Shown: positions 11,833 through 22,533 of the stretch, one piece after another | Position numbering within the stretch: the first letter of the stretch is position 1 | Layout of the letters: every line of letters begins with the position of its first letter | NCBI GenBank assembly: GCA_022749755.1 | Contig: CM040443.1 | Coordinates: 6,983,191 to 7,047,190, forward strand | DNA length: 64,000 nucleotides | Source of the DNA: Azadirachta indica | Lineage: Eukaryota > Streptophyta > Magnoliopsida > Sapindales > Meliaceae | Direction: 5' to 3' | Position numbers and translations under genes: made by a program | The notes under the pieces: generated by a model | Seen by the model: the letters and a program-made list of their open reading frames with translations, nothing else | What the model was told of the DNA's origin: nothing | Databases searched by the model: none

Positions 11833-13252
11833 ATTTGATTCATGGGAAAAATGAGATTTATGGGTTTTTTTTTTTTTAACAGTATTTTGGTGGGATTTAT
11901 TATACTTTTGTTTTTCTGAGAGTTGAGAGAGTTATTTTCTATTAAGTTTCGTGGATACTCTTTGTATTCACTATTCATTATTCGTTATTGTTACATATCT
12001 ATATAATATTTAATAATATATTTGTTACATACAGTGAAATAAAAGAGTATACTTTTACATAATTTTTTCTCTTGTTTCTTGATTTATGTTCTTTGGTTGC
12101 TTACAGCTTTTAATGTTTTGTACGGGCATTTAGAAAGCAAAATATATTATCATTTTGAATCGGTAGCATAATCTCATAGTTGATAATTAAATAAGTGAAA
12201 AAAAAATGGTTTGGTTTTAAATTTTTAATTTTTCATCTTCTCTGTTTTTTAAATCACCATCATAGACTGAAGTTGATAATTAATTAAGATTAGATAAAGG
12301 GTGGTTTTAAATTTTAAAATTTTCACTTTTTTTTTTATCCTCTCTTTTTTTTCACACTCTGCAATTTAGTTTTGATGAAAACTTACTAACAAGTGAATGT
12401 TGCTATCAGAGATCTCAAAGAGTTTCAAACTGTTTGGTTCTCCGTTTCACATCCACGTAATATACTTCAAGCAAAATAAAGCAGTGAATGAGAGCTGTTT
12501 GTTGTATTAATCAATAAATCAGAAGGAGATGTTGGTATATTTCTTTTCAATAGACATATTGATAAGTTATTATTCACAATATTATTTTAAGGTTTATTTG
12601 TTGCCGCAAGTGTTATTCACTCTATGATTTAAAGAGTAATACGATTTTGATCGTTAAAAAAATTGATATTATTTTTCTTAAAAAATGAAAAACTGCTTGT
12701 TACGTACATAATATTGTCTCTTTGGCTAAAAAGAAAGGTCCAAAAATTTGATGCAAAAGCAATTGCAATTTCATTTTATATGTTCTACAGTTTTAGATGA
12801 ATGGATATTCCAAATACTGATTGCCAATTTTGAAACCAAAAATCCCATTAAATAAACTCCATACTTTTTAATCAATGACATGGGCAGCAGAAACTTCTGA
12901 AAAACATAACGAATTATAATATAATTTTTGACAGCTTGAAAGCTTCTCCAAAGTTCCAAACTCTGAGCTTTCACACTCGGGTTCTTGCAGGCAACGCAGC
13001 CAGCAGCTCAACCAACCATACCCACATGCCAAGAAAAACAAAAATGACCAGAAAATTCTCTCTCCTAAGAACCTTTTTCCTTCTTGGATTTTTGAGCTTT
13101 TCTAACCTGTCAACGTGGCACAGCCTGTCCATCATTTTTCTTTTACTTGAATTAAACTCTACAATTACCAAGTCTTACCAGCAAAGCAGTCTTCAACACT
13201 GCATGCACAGACAATTTTCTAATTTGGTCGTTTGTTTCTTCGATCTTCTTGC
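11833..13252. other. Spacer between two AG peptide genes
   Basis: The 3' UTR of the first AG peptide is followed by AT-rich sequence. Two loosely similar units of about 85 bases, each starting GTTGATAATTAA, lie near 12181 and 12271. Bases 13113-13134 (CAACGTGGCAC...CTGTCC) resemble the 11412-11443 promoter segment of the first AG peptide gene. No other gene is seen. Confidence 0.4.
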
Positions 13253-13468
13253 ATGGCACAAATGGAAAAATTCACTGCATTGGCAATCTGTTTAGTTCTG
13301 GCACTGTTTTCTGCAGTTGTCTCTTTGCAAGCTTCTGGCTTGGCTCCGGCACCATCACTAGATAAAGGAGCAGCAGCTGCAGATTCTCTGGGAAAATCTC
13401 AAGTTATGATTTGCTTATCGTTGTTCTTGTCTAATGCTTGCTCTTATCTTGAAGCAGTAATTGGATAA
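13253..13468 (+). CDS. Second AG-peptide-like gene
   Basis: A 71-residue product starting MAQMEKFTALAIC. The signal peptide runs to about residue 27 (VVSLQA), then SGLAPAPSLDKGAAAADSL carries one APAP core, then a hydrophobic segment (VMICLSLFLSNACSYL). The layout matches the AG peptide at 11629 and the two share ICxSLxLS in the tail. The C terminus ends EAVIG rather than a short basic tail, and only two prolines remain in the core. It is either a diverged family member or in early decay. No stop or frameshift is present. An upstream in-frame TTG at 13232 was not used. Confidence 0.7.
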   Translation: MAQMEKFTALAICLVLALFSAVVSLQASGLAPAPSLDKGAAAADSLGKSQVMICLSLFLSNACSYLEAVIG

Positions 13469-13599
13469 CTCACACTATATACAGATATATTTTGTTTATT
13501 TCAACTTTGGCTTAAAAGTTGTTGGGTGGTTTGATAGTATGTCTAATTTATTGTTTCTTACAAGGTGTGAAGAAAAATAAATAAATGAAGAATATTTTC

Positions 13600-13660
13600 T
13601 ATACATGACATTATTTATTTATTTATTTATTTATTATTTTTTTTTCTATATCCTTTATGT
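13600..13660. repeat. (ATTT)n tract and T-rich stretch
   Basis: About six ATTT units at 13609-13634 are followed by T runs. It lies in the 3' flank of the second AG peptide gene. Confidence 0.7.
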
Positions 13661-13668
13661 TTTTTTTT

Positions 13669-14821
13669 TTTTTAACATAATTCTTTTCCGAGACTTGTAA
13701 ATTCATAATGAATGGTTTGTTCTCAACCTGTGTATTGGCCATTTTTACAAGCTTTGAAAAATTTCGGTCAAATGAAATTGTTGCCATCCCTTAAATGATC
13801 TAGAAGGCTGCCTTAGGGAGAAATTTCACAGATGTTTTAATAACAAAAGCCATTGATTGATACTGCGTACATGGAAAATCAATCAATCTCCTTAACTTCA
13901 TTAAGCACTAATCGAACGAGAAAAAGCCAGTTCAACAAAGAGTCAATAATAAGATTGCAAAATTTTATGAACGTCAGCAAACTGTAAATATAAGACCAAG
14001 CATATGGTTTGATTCAAGTAACAAATTTTCTTGTAGTTCATATATTGAAACCTTGTATACAACAATCTGCAAGATGAATGATGTTTTCAGCAACTATCCC
14101 ATCATTCCGTGCATTTACATCCTATTATTTATAACAATAATAAAGATAAAACCAGTCGCTAAATACATATAAAAGTTTCCAATATCTCACTTTTGGGGAC
14201 ACAGATGCCAAGTGTGTAAGAAACTCTGCAACCGACACATCCGTTATTTCAAATTCATTATTCCTGTCCGGGGAAATTTAAATAATATTCACGCATCCAT
14301 CAGTCTTTATTTAATTCAAGATCATATTATCTGCAGTTTTATTAAAAACCCAGCATGCTCAAACTTCCCTCACTATTAAGGACCCCGCTCCGGCAAGCAA
14401 TCCTGCATTTGGAACCATAAACAAGTTAAACAAAAACACCAAATGCAGGAAATAATAAACATTCACATAAACCTATAGCTTCCGTCTACCTATATTCTTT
14501 TTTATTCTAATGTTTGTAATTATCAGATTATTTTCTATTCCTTTTAGTTTTCAATTTTAGGCAGGGAGGATGTGAGTTAGCTGCCAAAAGCCTCCTCAGG
14601 GATGGGATTGGACGGGTATGGACGTAAGTCCCCATTTGTATTCCAGTGTAATGTGAAAGCAACTATAATGAACTGAAAGGAATGAGCACCACTGTCTTGT
14701 CTTTTAATCATCTTATATTATGAGAACAAACAAGAATAATTTATGTAGGCCTCACCATATCTGATGGCAAGAACAAGCCAATTTGGAGAGAAGAAGGGTC
14801 CAATCGATCAGTCAGATTTTA

Positions 14822-14867
<46 letters not shown>

Positions 14868-15470
14868 AAGCAACTAAATATGAAAATTTGAACTTCAATA
14901 TGCAAAAGATATTACAAATTCCAAAAACTCAGGTATGAAATTGCAAGACAAACTCAAAAAAGTTTTTGTTCATCAATCTAAATGCTTTATAGAAACAATT
15001 TCATTAAAATTGACTCTTTCAATCACGTCTATTGGGTTAGAATTAAAAAAGGTTATTATTTGATTTCTAGCTAGCTGCTAATAAGATGTTACAGGAAGAT
15101 AAAACCATAAAATCTCAAATAACAGCACCTTACCTCACAAATTACTAGAGTACAGGGCTGGCAATTTAAGGGACTTCCACATCAATGTTATGTTGCAGAT
15201 ATATCTTGACATTATTAGATATCCTGCATACATGAAGATGGGGTATCAGCAAAGCAAATGAAAGATCACTGTAGCAGGAGACTTCCCACAAATGCGACAG
15301 CAAAATGAGTAGATGATATTACTGCACATTGTATATTTCTAGATGGACGGTGGAGAATACCACTGTTACTACTAAAAATGCCTCGGATGCCATCACAATT
15401 AATTAGTTGTTGAAAAACCAGAAGAGGAGTATTTTTTGAAACTCACACTGGAATGCTCTAACAGCAATTT
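13669..15470. other. Makorin 3' flank
   Basis: Apart from the retroposon at 14655-14876, no protein gene is seen. On the minus strand there is a good acceptor (CCAAATGCAG) ending near 14402, followed by a short open stretch to a TGA and by AATAAA-type signals. Another possible exon lies at about 15138-15226. These may be spliced 3' UTR exons of the makorin transcript. Confidence 0.35.
14655..14876 (+). mobile_element. Short poly(A)-tailed retroposon with target site duplication
   Basis: A 43-nt run of A at 14823-14865 is followed at once by GAAAGCAACTA (14866-14876). The same 11 bases occur at 14655-14665. The 157 bases between (14666-14822) plus the A tail therefore look like a retroposed insert with an exact 11-bp target site duplication, as made by LINE-type endonuclease. 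The body has no open frame and no clear Pol III A and B boxes. It may be a SINE of unknown class or a truncated processed transcript end. Confidence 0.7.
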
Positions 15471-18400
15471 TCATCTTATATGCAAGTTACTAAGAAAGTC
15501 CGACAGCCTGAAAACAACCTTCATTTTGTCAGAAAGTATATATTAAAAAAAAGGTTAAAGAAGATAAACTTATTAATCAGATTATTGTTAATTAATCTAT
15601 CATGGTGAACCTGATATCTTTAGCTATCACTGTGTTTCCATCTTCAGCCCCAAGGTGACGTAGAACGACTTCCTCCAAACGACCATCTCTATATGCATGC
15701 TGCACAGATTCAACATCAATGAACACAAATACAATAGCAGCCTAAACTTCACATATGCATCATAATCACAGAATCATATATATATTTTCCAGGCAGGGCA
15801 ATGTTGGAAATTACAATATTGTATTCCAATAGAGAAAGAAAATTGAAACCATAGTAAACTAGATTTCATTATAATAAACAACATTGCAGGTTAACAAACT
15901 AAAAGCTTCATCTTTCTCAATCATGTGAAATGCTGCACACTGACAAAAGGCCAAAATGGCAACAACTCTAAATATACAACACAGAATGGACTGGCGATAT
16001 CATCGCTAGTTCTAATAACTTAATCTAAATAACTCTCATAATCACTTGAATCACTTGATTCAAAATCTAGTTGTGTTAATAACAAAGCCATCTCCAAATC
16101 CAAAGACACTCTAACTTCATTTTCAAAATCAGCATCAAAAATATCAGGTTCATCTTCCCCAATTAAGTGCCCGAACACATCAAGAAATGAATCCATATCC
16201 ACATCATTGGATCTGAGTGGAGGTGGCCTGCGTGGAGGTGGCCTGCGCGGAGGTGGCCTGTGATATTTCCACATGTATGAACCTGGCTTGACCATATGCT
16301 GGAACACCACAGAACATTGTATCCATTAATGGAGTCATAAAGCCAACGCTCACTGCTACAAACTATGAAAATAAATAACCAAAAAAAAAGGTGCACAACG
16401 CTAGGAACAGAGAAGAAACAGTATTCAGAAGATCCAGTTCAACAGAATCTCTAGGAACAGCACCAAATCGAGGTGACCGATAAAACAGACAGAGCATTTG
16501 TGCTCTGCCTCTATTCTACAACTATCAATAAATTTCATTAAAAGATAAGAAACAGCAGCATACACTGATTACTACAAAAACAAGGTGAGAGAGATTTAAA
16601 TTTTTCTACTATCCATATGATTGAGACTGCGTCTTGGTCCAGAAATGACTACTTAAGGGAAAGAGCTCAGCAAATTTAAGCTCACAGCCCATGATTAGCA
16701 GTGAGGAGTGATGACAGAATGGTAGAGGAAGGTAGTTACAGTGACACTATCACAAGCAATGGAATCAAGGTTGGTTTGTTAGATAGTGTCACTGGAAAGA
16801 GAGGTGGGGTAGCAATTAAACTTCAGAATTAATGTTTCAGTAAAGATGATGGCACAAATGAAAGTAGGCAGAAAGTTCCATGGACTCTTGGACCATCATT
16901 GGATTTGACACAACCCAGCACTTTCTTCTAATAGATATAAGATGTTCATGTCACAGAGCTCAAGATGCATCGCGGTACACTACCTCACTGCTCTGAGTGG
17001 TTTGACCTTATTTTAAAAATAAATGTTTAGGTCATTAACAATATCATAAAATGCACATCCAATAAGACTAATGCACTAACACTTTCTACAGGCATTCTGA
17101 ACCACTGTTGCATTTTAATTGCCAGGAATTACCAAAATTAACCTTTTCCCCGTACATTAACTGCTGAACAATGATAGACTTGCTCCATTTCAGCTTCATC
17201 TCTCATTTCCACATCTTTTGGCCCATTGTGGTGAACAACCAACTTATTCATATATGCCAGATCATGAATCCAGGAAAAGATGATACCAAAGCACCACAAA
17301 GATAACCAGTTGAGATAACAAACATATACATTCAAAATAAAAACAGAAAGGTGAAAACAGAGCATTGAGATAACGAATAAACCCCCAAAATTTATACTTT
17401 CAAGAAGAATATATAATCAGCTTCACAATATTGGGGATATATAAGACAAAATTCACAACTAAGTAGCTACAATTGATACTGACAGTTACGTTACCTTGTA
17501 GAAACAACTAGTTCCAAATGGGCAGTTCCCATTACCAAAGTTGAAGTGCTTGCAATCAATTGACCTGCAGGAAAGAGAAACAATAAACTCTCATAAATCT
17601 CAAGTTTTTCAATTATCTAAACTGCCAATTAAATGCTACACCCACTACCTATTTACCCATATAACAATATGACTTTACAGCATTCTGTCACAAAGTTTCA
17701 AAAATTTTGTTTAATCATTTAAAAATGCCAACAATAAAATTAAAAAACTAATGATAAGGATGGGCCAATAGCTACAGAAATACCTGAGTTTTGCCTTGTA
17801 GCTTTCAATAATTTCCTGTTTTTCTTCTGGTGAATAATACCAAATGACACTTGGAATGACAAAATATGACAGCTTACGGCAAATTGGACAAGCCCTCAAT
17901 GCAGTATTGACATCCATTCCAGAAGTCGGGGAACTACTACGCCAATTCCTGATACAGGATATACAGAATGGATGATCACATTCAGATAGCAACCCAAACT
18001 TTCGTTCAGCTGCTGTAGGCTTTGATAACACACGATCTAGGCACACACTGCATTCTATTTCTTGGCTACGTCTTAAAGCCTCAAGGTGCTTTTGCTTTTT
18101 CTCACATGATTTCATATGCTCTTCTCTTTCTTCAGGTCTGAAGGGATGCAGGCAATGTTTCCCACAAGTTGGACACATGTCTCCATGAATATGAGGACAT
18201 TTTTCCCCTCGGGGACAGTTACCAGCAGCAGCAAACGAACAAATAGAACGATCAGCTGGTTTTAGATTCCTAGGCTCCAGCTCCTCAGCCTCACCATTTT
18301 CTAAATAATCATCACATATGGACTCCAGACTCCATGCTGGTTTGTTGGGAGGAATATAAGGTCTACTCAAAGCAGATAGCTCTGGTAGGACACCTGGCAC

Positions 18401-19531
18401 TGTAGTTACCCCACTCGATGTAGCCCTTGAAGCAAGAGAAATTGTTGAGGAAGATGAAGCAGATGATTCAGGCCGAGAAGGTTTGACATGTTCATATCTG
18501 CACCGACTACCATACGAGCAGACACCTTTCTGATAATAAGTGCATATCTAAGACAATAAACCAGTAAGATGCAATTATGAGGTGAACAGAAGGATCACTT
18601 TAATAAATATTACTGAGACAAAAGCAGCAGAACTAAAGATTTTTACATTATTTGCTGGATCCTTCCAATCATGTGAAAACTCACAATGCTCGCCTTTCAG
18701 ACATGCTCCATGAGCAAAAAACTTGCAGAGGATCCTGAAAGAACCAGAAAAAGATTATTATAACAATAGCAGTTGAACAAAGATTCAACGAGACCAAGTA
18801 GGCTGGAAAACTGATGCAATGGGATCACTGTTGATAAACACATTGTAAATCCATAGGTACAAATGAAAAATATATTTCACAATGACATTCAAAATCATCA
18901 AATATCATTATGCTCATCTAAGGAATGTTTCTCTAAATCCTATTTTCGTTAAAGTAGTGCCTGCAGGTCATCAATTGAAAAAATTAAATGGACACCAACA
19001 AACTTGAGATGACTATAGCATATCTACAGATGATAATATCAACTATGCAGGAATGAAAAATTCTGCACAAATAAATCAGAGGAGAAAGTTAGCGTTCCAA
19101 TTTTATCCATAACTCTAGTATCTTTAAATTCTGCAGTGATGACTTGAAAAAACCACAATAGTTTGGCATCGGTACAATGTTTAAACAAGTTCATTATATG
19201 CTTTGTTTTTCTTCGAATTTCCTATATTTTCTGAGCAACCAAGCATAATCTTCCCGAAAGGAAACGCTATACCTACTTCTTTACTATTGCTCAGATCGAG
19301 CCAGCGCAGATTGAGCCAGGAAAGGAAAAAAATATAGTTGGTCAATACACTTAAAATCGAAATAAGCTTCCCAGAAACTATGATCATATACCATATTGAA
19401 CAAGATTATCATCATCATAATCAAACCAGTGAAATTAAAGACAAAATTGCAAAGCATAAATATAATTGCAAAAGTGCAACGAAGAGAAAATTAAAGAAAA
19501 GGAAAGGGCTGGAAGATCACCTCTTAGACAT
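15471..19531 (-). CDS. MKRN: Makorin-type E3 ubiquitin ligase, isoform skipping the 16-kb terminal exon
   Basis: A RING E3 ligase that transfers ubiquitin and binds RNA through CCCH fingers. Exons in transcript order: 19531-19521 (MSKR), 18734-18647, 18547-17784, 17564-17495, 15699-15611, 15507-15471 (TGA). All phases agree, giving 352 residues. Domain order: CCCH1 [23 protein letters not shown]2 [19 protein letters not shown]; a Ser-rich linker; CCCH3 [19 protein letters not shown]; the makorin Cys-His box CPTCGKHC; a C3HC4 RING starting CSVCLD and ending CPIC; and CCCH4 [20 protein letters not shown] plus a His from the next exon. In this isoform the tail is [17 protein letters not shown], ending [11 protein letters not shown]. 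This is the complete makorin layout with all metal ligands present. The tiny first exon is supported by the MSKR start, which I recall as typical of plant makorins. Confidence 0.93.
16020..16298 (-). CDS. MKRN: Alternative makorin 3' terminal exon
   Basis: This exon has a good acceptor (GTTCCAG) and begins CAT ATG GTC AAG. Joined in phase to the SCFYK exon (17564-17495), it completes CCCH4 with its first codon (His) and continues [19 protein letters not shown], then a Pro/Arg repeat, then an acidic tail with [12 protein letters not shown] and LEMALLL, stopping at 16020. The resulting protein is 403 residues. The acidic, [11 protein letters not shown] tail resembles the C terminus of animal makorins. 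Both this exon and the 15699 exon start with CAT, so each supplies the finger's last ligand. They must therefore be mutually exclusive. Use of this exon needs a poly(A) site between 15700 and 16020. Confidence 0.75.
   Translation of the reverse strand, partial: HMVKPGSYMWKYHRPPPRRPPPRRPPPLRSNDVDMDSFLDVFGHLIGEDEPDIFDADFENEVRVSLDLEMALLLTQLDFESSDSSDYESYLD
16739..16794. repeat. Perfect 13-bp hairpin in a makorin intron
   Basis: CAGTGACACTATC at 16739-16751 is exactly reverse-complemented by GATAGTGTCACTG at 16782-16794, with a 30-base loop. It lies in the intron between the SCFYK exon and the 16-kb terminal exon. The function is unknown. It could be the stub of a small foldback element. Confidence 0.7.
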
Positions 19532-19875
19532 GGCGGTTGATTCTTGTGTTTGTTTGTCGACAGAAAGAAAGAGAGAAATGAAATTAATTGTAGAGTACAA
19601 TAAACGATTCCTTTTATTTGGTTTTTAGAATCAACTGAAACCCCAGAAAGTTTCTTAAAATTAAGTGAATAATCTTTTGATTGTTGTTTCAATTAGAAAG
19701 CTAAAACGAGAGGAGAGAGAAATCAAAGCGACAATGAAGGACGTACATAAATTTAATCATTGATTCATGTAAGAAGCAAGAGTCCCCGCTCCTCCTATCT
19801 CTAGGGTTTTTGGCGGTCGATACTCTTTTTGGGTATTAGAAATACATAAGTGCCCCTGCCCGAATTCTATCACAA

Positions 19876-21038
19876 TTATAATAAAAGAGTTTTAACACGT
19901 TCCTCGCCTCAAGTTTCAAATTTTAACACTTAAATAAAAAATTTAAAAAAATATATATTTACCTCTCTTAAACCATTAATTAATAATCTAATTTTATTTA
20001 TATAATTATAATACCTTTAATTACTTCAAAATAAAATATAACAAATTCAATTTATACGTAATTAAAAATAATTTTAATTTATATTTATTTAAAAATTAAA
20101 TTAATGATAATTTAATTTAATAATTTTATTTTACGTGTATTTAATATTTATTAAAATTAAGAATTTAATTAATGATAATTTAACTTGATAATTTTAGTTT
20201 ACATTTATTTAATATTTATTAAGAATTTAATTTTTATTTATATATTATATTTATTCAAATATACAAAGTCACTGACTTTTTTATTCCCTTCTTTTACAAA
20301 TTCTCCAGTAATCAACTATATTTTTTTTATTTTACTAAACAATTTCATAATCTTATCAATCTCACTTTTCTTATAAAAACACTTTAGTACAAGATTTATG
20401 TCATACACATTCATATTAAATCTACACTTTAATATCAATTTTATGACTCGTAAAGCAAATGTAAACTTTTGAATTTACACAAAAAATTTGATAGAACTAC
20501 GCAATGACGCAAAATTAAAAAAAATATCAACATGACTAAATTGTTAATTTTAAATATCATTAAATAAATTTTTAATTTAAATAAATATTAAATGAATATA
20601 AATTATAATTGTCATTAATCAAAATTTTAATTATTTTAATTTTTTGAACATCAAATAAATTAAAATTAAGTTTTTTGAAGTAATTAAGGGTATTATAATC
20701 ATTTTAAGTGAAAATACATGGTTAATTGATAGTTTAAGGGAGGTAAGTGTGTATTTTCTTAAAATGTTTATCTAAGTGTTAAAGTCACAAATTAAATTAT
20801 CATTAATTAAATTTTTAATTTTTAAATACATATAAATTAAAATTACTTTTGATTACATACAAATTGAATTTTTTATATATTACTTTGAAGTAATTAAAGG
20901 TATTATAATCATATAAATAAAATTAGATAGTCAACTAATGATTTAGAAGAGATAAGTGTACCTTTTTTTAAATCTTTTATTTAAGTGTTAAAATATCAAA
21001 TTTTAGGAGAGATATCTGTTAAAATCCTTATACTAAAA
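19876..21038. mobile_element. MULE-like non-autonomous DNA transposon with long inverted ends
   Basis: The left end at 19887 (GAGTTTTAACAC) and the right end at 21027 (reverse-complement GGATTTTAACAG) begin arms of at least 200 bases that are inverted copies of each other. One example is AATACCTTTAATTACTTC near 20010, matched in reverse near 20890. The flanks carry TTATAATAAAA (19876-19886) and TTATACTAAAA (21028-21038), an imperfect 9-11-bp target duplication. Long TIRs that start with G, plus a 9-bp-class duplication, fit Mutator-like elements. The interior has no transposase frame. The right side holds a second partial copy of the arm at about 20660-20785, so the element has internal tandem structure. 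Confidence 0.75.
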
Positions 21039-21819
21039 TATATGGAGTTAAAAAATAAATTGCAAATTAAAATGGAAATTACTGTATTACTGTTTTAATC
21101 TCGATTTCGAAAAAAAAAAAGAATTGGCATTCCACGAACTTTAAAGAGCCAATTGATATTTTCCAAAACAACGACGGTTGATAACACTACATAACTTTCA
21201 ATTCTTACACAATTTTATACACTTTTACACAACATTAAATTAAAATTAAAATATTATAATCTTTCATGTATAATTATTGAGGTTTTAACTATTATTTATT
21301 AGATGTGGTGGTAGGTGAATACTTTGGAAATATCTGCCATATCCATGTAAGTATTTATTGCATATTTCAATTGACATGATTTTTCGAAATAAAAATAATC
21401 ACAAAACTTATAAACATATCATTACAAATACGTTCCTTAAATTGATATACAAATTGTTTCCAATTACACTACTTACATTTAATTATATATATATGTATGT
21501 ATGTATATAAAAGTTGATTGGATATAATTTGGAGATAATCTATTTTAGCGTATAAATCTAAAATTTCCTTCAATTTCTCGTGATTGTCAAAATTTAACGA
21601 AAATGAATTTATTCGCAAAAGAAATCTACAAATTCTAACGAAAGCAATGGATGCGATGATGACATGGCAGGCTTTTGTTGGCCCAACAACATAACATCTA
21701 AGCTTTTTCCGTCCACATTATTGGATAAGGGAAAATCTTCTTGTATCATGTTGTGAAAAAAAAAGATCACATAAACTAAATCAAGAACAACCACAACATC
21801 ATCCATTAATCCAAATTCC

Positions 21820-22533
21820 ATGGCCACCATATTCTCACCGTCGCCGATCATCTCCTCCTCCACCGCCACCGCCGTCAACAGCACCGCCACAAAGAAAACC
21901 CCACCAAAATCTCAACTCTGCACCACAAACAAATCACGTCTAACTTCCCTCCTAACGGCCACCTTAGCAACCTCCACGCTCTTAACAGCTTCTCCTTCCT
22001 TGTCAGACACTGCACAAGCTTACCACCTTTATTACGGAACAGCCGCCAGCGCAGCCAACTACGGTGGATACGGAGGCAACTCAGACAAGAAAGCCTCAGC
22101 AGAGTACGTCTATGATGTCCCAGATGGGTGGAAAGAACGTCTGGTTTCGAAGGTGGAGAAAGGAACAAATGGGACGGACAGCGAATTTTACAACCCGAAG
22201 AAAAGAACTGAGAAAGAGTATTTAACTTTCTTGGCGGGGTTCCGGCAGCTGGCGCCGAAGGATGTCGTTTTGAATAATCTTGCATTGAGCGATGTGGATC
22301 TGCAGGATTTGATTGCTAGTGCTGATAATGTGATGTCTGAAGAGAAAAAAGACAAGAATGGACAGATTTACTATGTGTACGAAATTGATGGCGTTGGTGC
22401 CCATAGTTTGATCAGTGTTACCTGCGCGAAAAATAAGCTATATGCGCATTTTGTTAATGCGCCGACTCCGGAATGGAAGCGGGATGAAGAGACGTTGAGG
22501 CATATTCATGACTCGTTTAAGACTGTTGGATAA
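21820..22533 (+). CDS. TL19: Thylakoid lumenal 19 kDa protein, PsbP-like
   Basis: An intronless 237-residue precursor. The N terminus is rich in Ser/Thr/Ala (chloroplast transit peptide). A hydrophobic stretch follows (SLLTATLATSTLLTASPSL), with an AQA cleavage site near residue 66, the bipartite signal of a lumen protein. No twin arginine is evident, so Sec import is likely. The mature part begins YHLYYGTAASAANYGGYGG and continues with the PsbP-type segments EYVYDVPDGWKERLVSKVEK, GTNGTDSEFYNP and YVYEIDGVGAHSLISVTC. It matches what I recall of the Arabidopsis thylakoid lumenal 19 kDa protein. Its exact biochemical role is not known. It is thought to be a peripheral lumenal factor of the PsbP superfamily rather than the oxygen-evolving subunit itself. 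Confidence 0.92.
   Translation: MATIFSPSPIISSSTATAVNSTATKKTPPKSQLCTTNKSRLTSLLTATLATSTLLTASPSLSDTAQAYHLYYGTAASAANYGGYGGNSDKKASAEYVYDVPDGWKERLVSKVEKGTNGTDSEFYNPKKRTEKEYLTFLAGFRQLAPKDVVLNNLALSDVDLQDLIASADNVMSEEKKDKNGQIYYVYEIDGVGAHSLISVTCAKNKLYAHFVNAPTPEWKRDEETLRHIHDSFKTVG

Noticed and set aside
17138..17365. Minus-strand frame ending near VRGKG as an extra makorin exon
   Set aside because: No suitable acceptor and donor pair, and makorin has no domain at this place; it is taken as intron.
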